Part shown: positions 50,553 to 58,913 of the stretch, in pieces
Layout: each line of letters begins with the position of its first letter
Position numbering within the stretch: the first letter of the stretch is position 1
Assembly (NCBI RefSeq): GCF_014648855.1
Contig: NZ_BMRX01000014.1
Coordinates: forward strand, 62,001-126,000
DNA length: 64,000 nt
From: Streptomyces parvulus
GTDB taxonomy: Bacteria; Actinomycetota; Actinomycetes; Streptomycetales; Streptomycetaceae
Direction of reading: 5' to 3'
The notes under the pieces: model-generated
Seen by the model: only the letters and a program-made list of their open reading frames with translations
Databases searched by the model: none
What the model was told of the DNA's origin: nothing
Translations under genes and position numbers: made by a program

Positions 50553-51362
50553 TCAGCCGCGGCCGTGGCGCAGTGCCGGGTGTTCGCCGGCGGCCACCAG
50601 GTCGGAGACGGCGGTCTTCGGGTCGCGGCCGGTGACCAGGGACTCGCCGACCAGGACGGCGTCGGCGCCCTCGTTGGCGTAGGCGATGAGGTCGTGCGGG
50701 CCGCGGACGCCGGACTCGGCGACCTTGACGATGTGCGCGGGGATCTCCGGGGCGACCCGCTCGAAGGTGCCGCGGTCGACCTCCAGGGTCTTCAGGTTGC
50801 GCGCGTTGACGCCGATGACCCTGGCGCCCGCGTCGACGGCGCGCTCGACCTCGTCCTCGTCGTGCACCTCGACGAGCGGGGTGAGGCCGATGGACTCGGC
50901 GCGCTCGATCAGGGACTCCAGAGCCGGCTGGTCGAGCGCCGCGACGATCAGCAGCACGAGGTCGGCGCCGTGCGCGCGGGCCTCCCACAGCTGGTACGAG
51001 GTGACGACGAAGTCCTTGCGCAGCACGGGGATGTCCACCCGGGCGCGGACCGAGTCGAGGTCGGCCAGGGAGCCGCCGAAGCGGCGCTCCTCGGTGAGGA
51101 CGGAGATGACGGCGGCGCCGCCCGCCTCGTAGTCGGCGGCGAGTCCGGCGGGGTCGGCGATGGCCGCCAGCGCGCCCTTGGACGGGCTGGAGCGCTTGAC
51201 CTCGCAGATGACCTTGACGCCGTCGCCGCGCAGGGCGGACACGCCGTCCTTGGCGGGGCGTGCCTTGGCCGCGCGCTCCTTGAGCTCGTCGAGGCTGACG
51301 CGCGCCTGCCGCTCCGCGAGGTCGGCACGGACTCCGTCGATGATCTCGTCGAGCACACTCAC
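50553..51362 (-). CDS. trpC: Indole-3-glycerol phosphate synthase
   Basis: A 269-residue TIM-barrel enzyme that closes the indole ring of CdRP to indole-3-glycerol phosphate. Seen: MSVLDEIIDGVRADLA, ICEVKRSSPSKG with the catalytic Lys, ISVLTEERRFGGS with catalytic Glu, VLRKDFVV, and IGVNARNLKTLEVD. It is monofunctional (no TrpF fusion); PriA supplies the PRA isomerase step. The GTG start has GAAAGGGGG upstream. Heads the trpC-trpM-trpB-trpA group; a TACCAT about 45 nt upstream may be a -10 element. Confidence 0.97.
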   Translation of the reverse strand: MSVLDEIIDGVRADLAERQARVSLDELKERAAKARPAKDGVSALRGDGVKVICEVKRSSPSKGALAAIADPAGLAADYEAGGAAVISVLTEERRFGGSLADLDSVRARVDIPVLRKDFVVTSYQLWEARAHGADLVLLIVAALDQPALESLIERAESIGLTPLVEVHDEDEVERAVDAGARVIGVNARNLKTLEVDRGTFERVAPEIPAHIVKVAESGVRGPHDLIAYANEGADAVLVGESLVTGRDPKTAVSDLVAAGEHPALRHGRG

Positions 51363-51479
51363 GCGAGCGGCCCCCTTTCAGACGGCGAAACCAGTGGTCA
51401 CTGTGATGGTATCCGCAGCGGGGCGCCGGGCCCGCATCCGGCCGCCCCCGGTCCCATTACCTGGACATTCATCGGATGA

Positions 51480-51932
51480 TCAAGGTCGGAGCCAGCCACC
51501 GAACGGCAGGTTCCGGACAATGGTGAAGACCAGCAGCAACGTGCCGAAGGTCCACAGGTGGACCGGCCCCAGCTCCACCCGCAGCGGGCGGCCGCGCGCC
51601 GCGCGGATCACCCAGACGGTCCACAGGACGGCGAGACCCAGATAGCCGAGGACCGCGAGCGCGTTGGCGTGCAGCGCGGCCGCCAGGTCGCCGTGGACGA
51701 AGGCGTGGGCGCTGCGCAGGCCGCCGCAGCCGGGGCAGAGGACCCCGGTGAAGCGCAGCAGCGGGCAGACGGGGTAGTGCCCGGGTTCGTTCGGGTCCAC
51801 GCGCCCGACGTACGCGAAGGCGCCCGCGACGGCCGCGAGCAGCCCGGCCGGGACGGCGAGGCGGGCGGCCCGGCCCCGGGGCGCGGCGCTGGTCGGGGTC
51901 GGCTGTGCGGTCTCGGCGTCCACGCACCGCAT
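51480..51932 (-). CDS. DUF2752 membrane protein
   Basis: A 150-residue protein with three hydrophobic segments (about 27-44, 78-99 and 122-140) and the DUF2752 signature CPLLRFTGVLCPGCGGLRSAHAF with three Cys. Function unknown. ATG chosen for GGGGGC upstream; a downstream GTG is the alternative. It lies among trp genes, which may reflect history rather than function. Confidence 0.85.
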   Translation of the reverse strand: MRCVDAETAQPTPTSAAPRGRAARLAVPAGLLAAVAGAFAYVGRVDPNEPGHYPVCPLLRFTGVLCPGCGGLRSAHAFVHGDLAAALHANALAVLGYLGLAVLWTVWVIRAARGRPLRVELGPVHLWTFGTLLLVFTIVRNLPFGGWLRP

Positions 51933-52026
51933 TCTGCCCCCGCCGGTCCCCACCCGCACGTGAGGGGCGGTTCCGGCACCCTCGTGCCGCTCCGCCCCCC
52001 GGGTGGGTCCGTGACCGCCGTGCGGG

Positions 52027-52278
52027 TCAGCCCTTGGCGCCGGCCGGAGCCTGCTCGCCGGCGACCTGGTGCACGGGGTGGCTGTGCTTCGGCTGGCCGA
52101 GGCCCATCATCCGCATGATGTAGCCCACCACACCACCGAGGGCGACGACGCCGAGGCCGGCCCAGAAGCCCGCCGGCTGGGCCGCCACCATGAACAGGCC
52201 CGCGATGCAGAAACCGATGAAGGAGATGATGACACCGGTCCAGGCGGCCGGGGTGTGACCGTGGCTGCTGCCCGCCAT
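52027..52278 (-). CDS. HGxxPAAW family small membrane protein
   Basis: An 83-residue protein with the N-terminal SSHGHTPAAWTGV that names the family, then two transmembrane helices (about 13-31 and 38-56) and a His-rich tail (KHSHPVH). Function unknown; it is found beside trp genes in streptomycetes as far as I recall. The ATG at 52278 has GAGGAG 6 nt upstream; an in-frame ATG 9 codons earlier has none. Confidence 0.85.
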   Translation of the reverse strand: MAGSSHGHTPAAWTGVIISFIGFCIAGLFMVAAQPAGFWAGLGVVALGGVVGYIMRMMGLGQPKHSHPVHQVAGEQAPAGAKG

Positions 52279-52388
52279 TGCTTGCTCCTCGTTGCTGTGT
52301 GCCATGTCTGAGCAGGACGCTCGTCCCCATTGTCCCGCACGGTCGCACGCGCCGTGATCGGGGGTGCTCCCGCGGGGGCCGGGCGCTG

Positions 52389-53021
52389 TCAGGCGCTGGT
52401 GGGGTCCTCGCCGCGGTCGATGGCCTTCCACAGGTCCTCGGGGCGGTCCGGGTCCACGGTCTGCGGCCTGCGGCGCGGGCGCGGGGTGCCGTCGCGCTCG
52501 TAGCGGCCGGACATCGCGGGCCACTGACGGCCGTAGCGCAGCGCGAGGAGCCCGGCGAGCAGCAGCAGGGCACCACCCACGGCCGCGACGTACGGCCAGG
52601 CGGTGTGGGAGAGGACGTCCACGGTGGCCGAGGTGTCGCCGGCGGCCTTGGCGGCCTGGTCGTCCAGGGCCGAGCCGTCGGAGGCGCCGGCCAGGGCGGC
52701 GGCCACGGTCCCCGCGCCGCTCAGGGCGAGCAGGGCGGAGACGGCGAGGCGCCCGGCGCGGCGCACGGCGAACACGGCGACGAGCGCGGCGAGGCCCACT
52801 ATGGCGAGCGCCGCGGGGACGCCCGTGACGTCGCTGCCGTTGGCGGTCAGGGGGAACGCGCCGCCGGCCACCGTCGCGGTGCCCTCCGCCCACTCCTGCC
52901 GGGTGGCGAGCAGGGTGACGGCGGCGCCGAGCGCACCGCACAGCAGGGCGACGGCGAGGCTGCGCCGGCCGGCCCGGGCGGGTGCTGCGGCTGGGGTACG
53001 GGGGTGAGGAACGGCTGTCAC
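52389..53021 (-). CDS. TIGR02234 Trp-biosynthesis-associated membrane protein
   Basis: A 210-residue membrane protein with about four helices (LAVALLCGALGAAVTLLA, ALAIVGLAALVAVFAV, LAVSALLALSGAGTVAAAL, YVAAVGGALLLLAGLLAL) and the family-typical WPAMSGRY followed by a cytoplasmic, acidic DPDRPEDLWKAIDRGEDPT end. Found next to trp genes in actinobacteria; role unknown. Start GTG at 53021; an upstream GTG (53030) adds 3 residues. Follows trpE by 93 nt, with a weak 7-bp hairpin (53042-53065) between them. Confidence 0.83.
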   Translation of the reverse strand: MTAVPHPRTPAAAPARAGRRSLAVALLCGALGAAVTLLATRQEWAEGTATVAGGAFPLTANGSDVTGVPAALAIVGLAALVAVFAVRRAGRLAVSALLALSGAGTVAAALAGASDGSALDDQAAKAAGDTSATVDVLSHTAWPYVAAVGGALLLLAGLLALRYGRQWPAMSGRYERDGTPRPRRRPQTVDPDRPEDLWKAIDRGEDPTSA

Positions 53022-53114
53022 GTACTCCACTATCACCCGAACCCCGGGCGAACCGTCACCCGGGGCTCGGATTGGCGGGCGTGAGAATCGCCCCACCGCC
53101 GAGGCCGGTTGGCC

Positions 53115-54614
53115 CTATTGCGCGAGCCGGTTGGCGGTGTGTACGGCGCGCAGCACCGCCGCCGCCTTGTTGCGGCACTCGGTGTCCTCGGCGACGGGGT
53201 CCGAGTCGGCGACGACGCCGGCGCCCGCCTGGACGTATGCGGTGCCGTCGCGCAGCAGCGCCGTGCGGATGGCGATGGCGGTGTCGGAGTCGCCCGCGAA
53301 GTCGAGGTAGCCGACGCAGCCGCCGTACAGGCCGCGCCGGGAGGGTTCGAGTTCGTCGATGATCTGCAGGGCGCGCGGCTTGGGGGCGCCGGAGAGGGTG
53401 CCGGCCGGGAAGCAGGCGGTGAGGACGTCGAAGGCGGTGCGGCCCGGGGCGACCCGGCCGGTGACCGTCGAGACGATGTGCATGACGTGCGAGTACCGCT
53501 CGACGGACATGAAGTCGACGACCTCGACGGAGCCGGGCTCGCAGACCCGGCCGAGGTCGTTGCGGCCGAGGTCGACGAGCATGAGGTGCTCGGCGCGCTC
53601 CTTGGGGTCGGCGAGCAGTTCGTCGGCGAGGGCCTGGTCCTCCTGCGGGGTGGCGCCCCGGGGCCGGGTGCCGGCGATGGGGTGCACCATGGCGCTGCCG
53701 TCCTCGACCTTCACCAGGGCCTCGGGCGAGGAGCCGACGACGTCGAAGCCGTCGAGGCGCAGCAGGTACATGTACGGGGACGGGTTGGTGGCCCGCAGCA
53801 CCCGGTAGACGTCCAGCGCGCTCGCCGTGCACGGCGTCTCGAACCGCTGGGAGGGGACGACCTGGAAGGCCTCCCCGGCGCGGATGCGCTCCTTGATGTC
53901 CTCGACGGCCTCCTGGAAGTCGGGGCCGCCCCACAGCGCGGTGTACTCGGGCAGCTCGGAGGGCGGGAGGGCCGCCGGGGGCTGGGGCACCGCGCGGGCG
54001 AGGTCGGCCTGCATGACGTCGAGGCGGGCGATCGCGTCGGCGTAGGCCTCGTCGACGCCGGTCTCCGTGTCGTTGTGGTTGATCGCGTTGGCGATCAGCA
54101 GGACCGAGCCCTCCCAGTGGTCCATGACGGCGAGGTCGCTGGTGAGCAGCATCGCCAGCTCGGGGAGCCTCAGGTCGTCCCGCTCCCCCGGGCCGACCTT
54201 CTCCAGGCGGCGCACGATGTCGTACCCGAGGTAGCCGACCATGCCGCCGGTGAAGGGCGGCAGGCCCAGGTCGTGGGCGAGGTCGCGGGGGGTGTGCAGG
54301 GCCTCGACGGTGGCGCGCAGGGCGGCGAGCGGGTCGCCGTCGGTGGGGACGCCGACGGGCGGGGTGCCCTGCCAGTGGGTCTGCCCGTCCTTCTCGGTGA
54401 GGGTGGCGGCGCTGCGGACGCCGACGAAGGAGTAGCGGGACCAGGACCGGCCGTTCTCCGCGGACTCCAGCAGGAAGGTGCCGGGTCGCTCGGCGGCGAG
54501 CTTGCGGTACAGCGCCACGGGGGTGTCGCCGTCGGCGAGGAGCTTGCGGCTCACCGGGATCACCCGGCGGTCGGCGGCCAGCTTGCGGAAGGTCACGAGG
54601 TCCATGTCGTCCAT
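53115..54614 (-). CDS. trpE: Anthranilate synthase component I
   Basis: A 499-residue chorismate-using enzyme that makes anthranilate. Near the N-terminus it has the LLES element of the tryptophan feedback site; the C-terminal catalytic domain has PSPYMYLL, GSSPEALVKVEDG, HPIAGTRPRG, DLGRNDLGRV, FPAGTLSGAPK and GLYGGCVGYLDF. No glutamine amidotransferase (TrpG) is fused or adjacent, so it must come from elsewhere. ATG 54614 with AGGG upstream, 11 nt after hisI, suggesting co-transcription. No leader peptide or attenuator is visible in this short gap. Confidence 0.97.
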   Translation of the reverse strand: MDDMDLVTFRKLAADRRVIPVSRKLLADGDTPVALYRKLAAERPGTFLLESAENGRSWSRYSFVGVRSAATLTEKDGQTHWQGTPPVGVPTDGDPLAALRATVEALHTPRDLAHDLGLPPFTGGMVGYLGYDIVRRLEKVGPGERDDLRLPELAMLLTSDLAVMDHWEGSVLLIANAINHNDTETGVDEAYADAIARLDVMQADLARAVPQPPAALPPSELPEYTALWGGPDFQEAVEDIKERIRAGEAFQVVPSQRFETPCTASALDVYRVLRATNPSPYMYLLRLDGFDVVGSSPEALVKVEDGSAMVHPIAGTRPRGATPQEDQALADELLADPKERAEHLMLVDLGRNDLGRVCEPGSVEVVDFMSVERYSHVMHIVSTVTGRVAPGRTAFDVLTACFPAGTLSGAPKPRALQIIDELEPSRRGLYGGCVGYLDFAGDSDTAIAIRTALLRDGTAYVQAGAGVVADSDPVAEDTECRNKAAAVLRAVHTANRLAQ

Positions 54615-54625
54615 GGCGGCAGACC

Positions 54626-55045
54626 CTACTGACCGGCCGCGGGCGCGCCGGCATCCGCGCCGTCGGCGGCCCCGCCGCCCTCGGCGAGCAGCACGTCGGC
54701 GTCGAAGCAGGTGCGCGTGCCGGTGTGGCAGGCGGCGCCCACCTGGTCGACCTTGACCAGGACGGTGTCGGCGTCGCAGTCCAGGGCGACGGACTTCACC
54801 CACTGGAAGTGGCCCGAGGTGTCGCCCTTGACCCAGTACTCCCCGCGGCTGCGCGACCAGTAGGTGCAGCGTCCCGTGGTCAGCGTGCGGTGCAGTGCCT
54901 CGTCGTCCATCCAGCCGAGCATCAGCACCTCTCCGGTGTCGTACTGCTGGGCGATGGCGGGCAGGAGGCCGTCGGCGCCGCGCTTGAGGCGGGCCGCGAT
55001 CTCCGGGGCGAGCGGGCTGGGCGTCCGGGGGGAGCTGCTGGTCAT
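54626..55045 (-). CDS. hisI: Phosphoribosyl-AMP cyclohydrolase
   Basis: A 139-residue monofunctional HisI (no HisE fusion), the third step of histidine synthesis. Metal-binding Asp and Cys are visible in SVALDCDADTVLVKVDQVG and CHTGTRTCF, with MLGWMDDEAL and TYWSRSRGEYWVKG. The last 25 residues are a low-complexity Ala/Gly/Asp tail. ATG start has no clear ribosome binding site; CACAAT 6 nt upstream suggests a leaderless transcript. Separated from the other his genes by the ArsR-MFS pair and TIGR03085 gene. Confidence 0.95.
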   Translation of the reverse strand: MTSSSPRTPSPLAPEIAARLKRGADGLLPAIAQQYDTGEVLMLGWMDDEALHRTLTTGRCTYWSRSRGEYWVKGDTSGHFQWVKSVALDCDADTVLVKVDQVGAACHTGTRTCFDADVLLAEGGGAADGADAGAPAAGQ

Positions 55046-55114
55046 GCGCCCATTGTGCCGCGCGGGACGGACACACCCCCGCGCCGTCCACTGGGCGGAC
55101 CCGGCGGGGCGCCG

Positions 55115-55120
55115 TAGGCT
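55115..55120 (+). promoter_or_regulatory. -10 element of the TIGR03085 gene (leaderless)
   Basis: TAGGCT lies exactly 6 nt before the ATG at 55127 and no ribosome binding site is present. The -35 region (TGGGCG at 55092-55097, 17 nt away) is poor. Confidence 0.45.
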
Positions 55121-55126
55121 GGCCGC

Positions 55127-55762
55127 ATGTCGACTTTCGCCAAGCGTGAACGACTTCTGCTCGCGGACCTGTTGGAGACGGCGGGCCCGGACGCTCCGAC
55201 CCTGTGCGAGGGCTGGCGCACCCGTGATCTCGCGGCGCACGTGGTGGTGCGCGAGCGCCGCCCCGACGCCGCCGGGGGCACCCTGATCAAGCAGCTGGCG
55301 TCCCGCCTGGACCGGGTGATGGAGGAGTACGGGGCGAAGCCGTACGAGGAGCTGCTGCAGCTGATCCGGACCGGGCCGCCGCGGTTCTCGCCGTTCCAGC
55401 TCAAGCAGGTGGACGAGGCGGCGAACACGGTGGAGTTCTACGTCCACACCGAGGACGTCCGCCGGGCGCGGCCCGACTGGTCGCCGCGCGAGCTGGACCC
55501 GGTCTTCCAGGACGCCCTGTGGTCCCGTCTGGAGCGGGCCGCCCGTCTGATGGGCCGCGGCATCCCGACGGGCCTGGTCCTGCGCCGCCCGAACGGCCAG
55601 ACGACCGTCGCCCACCGGGGCACCCCGGTCGTGACCGCCACGGGCGAGCCGTCCGAGCTGCTGCTGTTCGCGTACGGCCGCCAGGAGGCCGCGGACGTGG
55701 AGCTGGAGGGCGAGAAGGCCGCGATCGCCCGGCTCCAGGAGACGAAGCAGCTCGGCATCTGA
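55127..55762 (+). CDS. TIGR03085 family DinB-like metal-binding protein
   Basis: A 211-residue protein of the mycothiol-dependent maleylpyruvate isomerase N-terminal superfamily (DinB-like four-helix bundle). The first His ligand is in TRDLAAHVVVRERRPDA (about 37), and further candidates are in YVHTEDVRRARPDW. The C-terminal part (about 140-200) is a small beta domain ending in ELLLFAYGRQEA. Members may use mycothiol, but the reaction is unknown. Divergent from hisI; converges on the MFS gene with a 13-nt gap. Confidence 0.85.
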   Translation: MSTFAKRERLLLADLLETAGPDAPTLCEGWRTRDLAAHVVVRERRPDAAGGTLIKQLASRLDRVMEEYGAKPYEELLQLIRTGPPRFSPFQLKQVDEAANTVEFYVHTEDVRRARPDWSPRELDPVFQDALWSRLERAARLMGRGIPTGLVLRRPNGQTTVAHRGTPVVTATGEPSELLLFAYGRQEAADVELEGEKAAIARLQETKQLGI

Positions 55763-55775
55763 GGCGGCCCGGCGC

Positions 55776-57047
55776 TCACCTCGGCAGTTCGGCGCGCCGC
55801 AGGCCCGGCGCGCACAGGGCGACCGCTCCGCCGAGCGCGCAGACCAGCGCGCTGACGGTGAAGACCGGGCCGGTGCCCCAGACGCCGATGGCGGCGGCGG
55901 ACAGCGGCATGCTCAGGGGCGCGATCCCGAGGCTGACGATGCCGGCCACGGCCGTGACCCGCCCCAGGTAGGCCGGGTCGGCGGCGGTCTGCAGCAGGGC
56001 CCCGCACATGGCGCCGCTGAGGCCGGTGAGCAGCCCCACGAGCACGGCGACGCCGACGGCCGCGGGGAGGGCGGAGACGTGGGCGAGGACGGCGATGGCG
56101 GCGGCGCCGGGGACGATGGCCCCGGCCGTGACCAGGCCGGCGCGCGGGACGCGTCCGCGGACCGCCAGCAGCAGCGCCGCCGCGCCGGCCCCGGTGCCGA
56201 AGCCGCCGAGCACCCAGCCCATCCCGGAGGCGCCCCAGCCGCGTTCGTCGGCGAGCAGGGTGAGGCCGACGTTGAGCGGGCCGACGAAGCCGAGGTCGCC
56301 GAGGGCGATGGTGATCATCAGCGGGGCGAGGACGCGGTGCCGGCGGATGTGGCGCAGGCCGGCCCGCAGGTCGCGCCAGGCGGTGGTGTCACCGGCGGGG
56401 GCGGCCGGGGTGCCGTCGGCGGGCAGCGCGCGCAGCCGCGTGGTGATGAGCAGCGGCAGGGACGCGGCGATCAGCAGCCCCGCGCAGGCGAAGGCGGCGG
56501 CCGACCCGCCCACCGCCACGGCGAGCCCGCCGAGCGGGGCGCCGACCACGGCGGCGAAGCGGATGCCGAGGCCGCGCATGCCCTGCACCCGGGCGAGCTG
56601 GTCCCTGGTGGTGATCCGCGCGGGGAGCGCGCCGACGGCGGGCAGGAACACGGCGTCGACGGTGCCGAAGACGACGGCGAGCAGCGCGAGCAGCCAGAGC
56701 CCGGGGTCGGTCACGAAGAGCACGGCGGCGACCGCGAGGACGGTGCCGCACCGCACGGCGTCGCTGCCGATGACGACCCTGCGCGGCCCGAACCGGTCGG
56801 CCACCACCCCGCCGCCCAGCATCAGCAGCGCGCGGGGCACGGCACTCACGGCGGTGACGATCCCGGCCTGCGCGGCCGTCCCGTTCCGCACGGCGGCCCA
56901 GGACAGCGCGAGGTAGAAGACCATGTCGCCGACCATGGACAGCGTGTAGGCGGCGACCCAGCGCAGCACGTTGGGATCGCGGTGCGCGGCTCTTCCGGTG
57001 GCCGGGGGTATGAGGGTGTCCGGCACGGACGCGGTCCGCTCAGACAC
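55776..57047 (-). CDS. MFS transporter, probable exporter
   Basis: A 423-residue major facilitator with about 12 hydrophobic helices. The helix 2-3 loop GGVVADRFGPRRVVIG is the conserved MFS motif. It resembles drug-efflux or enterobactin-exporter-like transporters of actinobacteria; the substrate is unknown. Its GTG overlaps the end of the ArsR-type regulator gene by 8 nt, so the pair forms a coupled regulator-exporter unit. Confidence 0.88.
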   Translation of the reverse strand: MSERTASVPDTLIPPATGRAAHRDPNVLRWVAAYTLSMVGDMVFYLALSWAAVRNGTAAQAGIVTAVSAVPRALLMLGGGVVADRFGPRRVVIGSDAVRCGTVLAVAAVLFVTDPGLWLLALLAVVFGTVDAVFLPAVGALPARITTRDQLARVQGMRGLGIRFAAVVGAPLGGLAVAVGGSAAAFACAGLLIAASLPLLITTRLRALPADGTPAAPAGDTTAWRDLRAGLRHIRRHRVLAPLMITIALGDLGFVGPLNVGLTLLADERGWGASGMGWVLGGFGTGAGAAALLLAVRGRVPRAGLVTAGAIVPGAAAIAVLAHVSALPAAVGVAVLVGLLTGLSGAMCGALLQTAADPAYLGRVTAVAGIVSLGIAPLSMPLSAAAIGVWGTGPVFTVSALVCALGGAVALCAPGLRRAELPR

Positions 57048-57627
57048 GGAACGGGAACCCGGACACGTGCAGCGCGACGTTCTCGCGCCCTTCGGTGTCG
57101 CCGGCGGCCTCGGCGGCCCGGCCCTTCGCGTCGTACTTCTTGGCCAGGGCCAGCAGTTCCGCGGCCAGTTCTGCCAACTCGGCGGCGTTCAGCCGCAGCA
57201 GGGACTCGTTGTCGGGGGCGGCCGAGTTCCACTCCGGCCCCCAGGTCTGGCGCGCGTCGAGGTAGCGCCGGTACATGTCGGCGCGCTGCTCGTGGATGAG
57301 CCGCGTGGCGGCGAGGTGGGCCGCGGCCCGCTCGGGGGCGTCCCGGAAGTCCTTGTCCCGGATGCTGACCCCGTCCGAGGCCGGCTGCCACCAGCGTTCC
57401 CTGCCGTCCGCGCTCTGCGGCTCGGCCTCCTCGACCAGCCCGTGCTCGGCGAGTTTGCGCAGGTGGTAGCTGACCAGGGAGACCGCCTCGTCCACTTGCT
57501 CGGCCAGCTGCGAGGCGGTCGCCGTCCGGGCCACGCACAGCCCCCGGTAGAGCTGCATGCGCAGCGGGTGCGCCAGGGCTTTGAGGGTGCTCAGGTCGGT
57601 GATGGCACGGTTTTCACGGCTGGGCAT
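57040..57627 (-). CDS. ArsR-type winged-helix regulator
   Basis: A 195-residue transcription regulator with a winged helix-turn-helix in the first 80 residues (LSTLKALAHPLRMQLYRGL, ASQLAEQVDEAVSLVSYHLRKLAEHGLV). There are no ArsR-type metal-binding Cys motifs, so the signal is probably organic or structural. The C-terminal 110 residues are helical (MYRRYLDARQTWG, AELAELAAELLALAKKYDAK). The ATG has TAGCGT 6 nt upstream and no ribosome binding site (leaderless). A perfect 21-bp inverted repeat covers its promoter, suggesting autoregulation and control of the MFS gene. Confidence 0.9.
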   Translation of the reverse strand: MPSRENRAITDLSTLKALAHPLRMQLYRGLCVARTATASQLAEQVDEAVSLVSYHLRKLAEHGLVEEAEPQSADGRERWWQPASDGVSIRDKDFRDAPERAAAHLAATRLIHEQRADMYRRYLDARQTWGPEWNSAAPDNESLLRLNAAELAELAAELLALAKKYDAKGRAAEAAGDTEGRENVALHVSGFPFRV

Positions 57628-57633
57628 GGCGCC

Positions 57634-57663
57634 ACGCTAGATTACGAAAGGAAAATTGCGCAA
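57634..57663 (-). promoter_or_regulatory. Promoter of the ArsR-MFS operon
   Basis: On the minus strand: -35 TTGCGC (57663-57658), 18-nt spacer, -10 TAGCGT (57639-57634), then 6 nt to the ATG. The -35 and most of the spacer lie within one arm of the inverted repeat. Confidence 0.6.
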
Positions 57664-57690
57664 TCCTTGTTGCGCAATTTTCCTTTCGTA
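57643..57690. promoter_or_regulatory. Perfect 21-bp inverted repeat (probable operator)
   Basis: Arms at 57643-57663 and 57670-57690 are exact reverse complements, with a 6-nt spacer TCCTTG. Each arm contains the 8-bp palindrome TTGCGCAA. The region is much more A+T-rich than its surroundings. It lies between hisF and the regulator gene and overlaps the regulator's promoter. It could also act as a hairpin at the end of the hisF transcript, but no U-run follows. Confidence 0.75.
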
Positions 57691-57736
57691 TCGGGTGTCG
57701 GGGCGGCGTCGGGTGCCCGCTGAAGCCCGGCGGGCG

Positions 57737-58492
57737 CTACCGGACCGGATGTCCCGCCCCGCGCAGCGTCTCCTTCACCTGGCCGATCCGGAGGTCGCCG
57801 AAGTGGAAGACGGATGCCGCGAGGACCGCGTCCGCGCCGGCCGCGACGGCGGGCGGGAAGTCGGTGAGGCGCCCCGCGCCGCCGGAGGCGATCACCGGGA
57901 CGGTCACGTGCTTGCGCACCGCCTCGATCATCTCCAGGTCGTAGCCGTCCTTGGTGCCGTCCGCGTCCATCGAGTTCAGCAGGATCTCCCCCGCGCCCAG
58001 TTCGGCGGCCCGGTGCGCCCACTCCACCGCGTCGATGCCGGTGCCCCGGCGGCCGCCGTGGGTGGTCACCTCGAAGGTGCCGGCCTCGGTGCGGCGGGCG
58101 TCCACGGAGAGGACGAGGACCTGGCGGCCGAACCGCTCCGCGATCTCCCGGATCAGGTCGGGCCGGGCGATGGCGGCCGTGTTCACGCCCACCTTGTCCG
58201 CGCCCGCCCGCAGCAGCTTGTCCACGTCCTCGGCGGTGCGGACGCCGCCGCCGACGGTGAGCGGGATGAAGACCTGCTCGGCGGTGCGGCGCACCACGTC
58301 GTAGGTGGTCTCCCGGTTGCCCGACGACGCGGTGATGTCCAGGAACGTCAGCTCGTCGGCGCCCTCGGCGTCGTACACCTTGGCCATCTCGACGGGGTCG
58401 CCCGCGTCGCGCAGGTTCTGGAAGTTGACGCCCTTGACGACCCGGCCGCCGTCCACGTCCAGGCAGGGGATGACTCGGACCGCCAGGGTCAT
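57737..58492 (-). CDS. hisF: Imidazole glycerol phosphate synthase, cyclase subunit
   Basis: A 251-residue TIM-barrel enzyme that works with HisH to make IGP and AICAR. Catalytic Asp residues appear in VIPCLDVDGGRVVKGVNF and ILLNSMDADGTKDGYD, with phosphate-binding VGGGVRTAEDV and VIASGGAG. ATG start. It lies 25 nt after the RidA-like gene. Confidence 0.97.
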   Translation of the reverse strand: MTLAVRVIPCLDVDGGRVVKGVNFQNLRDAGDPVEMAKVYDAEGADELTFLDITASSGNRETTYDVVRRTAEQVFIPLTVGGGVRTAEDVDKLLRAGADKVGVNTAAIARPDLIREIAERFGRQVLVLSVDARRTEAGTFEVTTHGGRRGTGIDAVEWAHRAAELGAGEILLNSMDADGTKDGYDLEMIEAVRKHVTVPVIASGGAGRLTDFPPAVAAGADAVLAASVFHFGDLRIGQVKETLRGAGHPVR

Positions 58493-58517
58493 GAATCCAC
58501 GGCTCCTTCGATGCCTC

Positions 58518-58913
58518 TCACTGTCCTCCGAATGCTTCCAGCTCCACCGACACCAGGACACGGGAGTCGATGAAGCCCTCCACGACCAGCAGGGTCGTGG
58601 CCGGGCGGACCGCGTCGAACAGCTCCTTGTGGGCCCGGCCCACCGCCTCGACGTCGCGCGAGTGGGCCAGGTAGACCCGGGTCCGGACCACGGACGTGAT
58701 GTCCAGGCCGAACTCGCCGATCGCCTCGACGGCGGTGCCGAAGGCCACCTTCGTCTGTTCGTACGGGTCGCCCTCGCCGTACAGCATGTCGCCCTTGAAG
58801 GCGGTCGTGCCCGCGACGATGACACGGTCGCCCGCCGCCACGGCCCGCGCGAAACCGAAGGACTCTTCCCAGGGACTTCCGCTCTGCACACGCCGTACGG
58901 CTTCGGATGTCAT
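58518..58913 (-). CDS. RidA family protein
   Basis: A 131-residue RidA/YjgF/YER057c fold protein. Founding members deaminate reactive enamine/imine intermediates released by PLP enzymes. Seen: SPWEESFGFARAVAAGDRVIVAG, TKVAFGTAVEAIGEFG and a Arg-containing VVRTRVYL (the usual active-site Arg position). The ATG overlaps the priA stop (ATGA), so it is co-translated with his genes, where it may protect against imine by-products. Confidence 0.9.
   Translation of the reverse strand: MTSEAVRRVQSGSPWEESFGFARAVAAGDRVIVAGTTAFKGDMLYGEGDPYEQTKVAFGTAVEAIGEFGLDITSVVRTRVYLAHSRDVEAVGRAHKELFDAVRPATTLLVVEGFIDSRVLVSVELEAFGGQ

Noticed and set aside
54615..54625. Tryptophan attenuator before trpE
   Set aside because: Only 11 nt separate hisI and trpE; there is no leader peptide with Trp codons.
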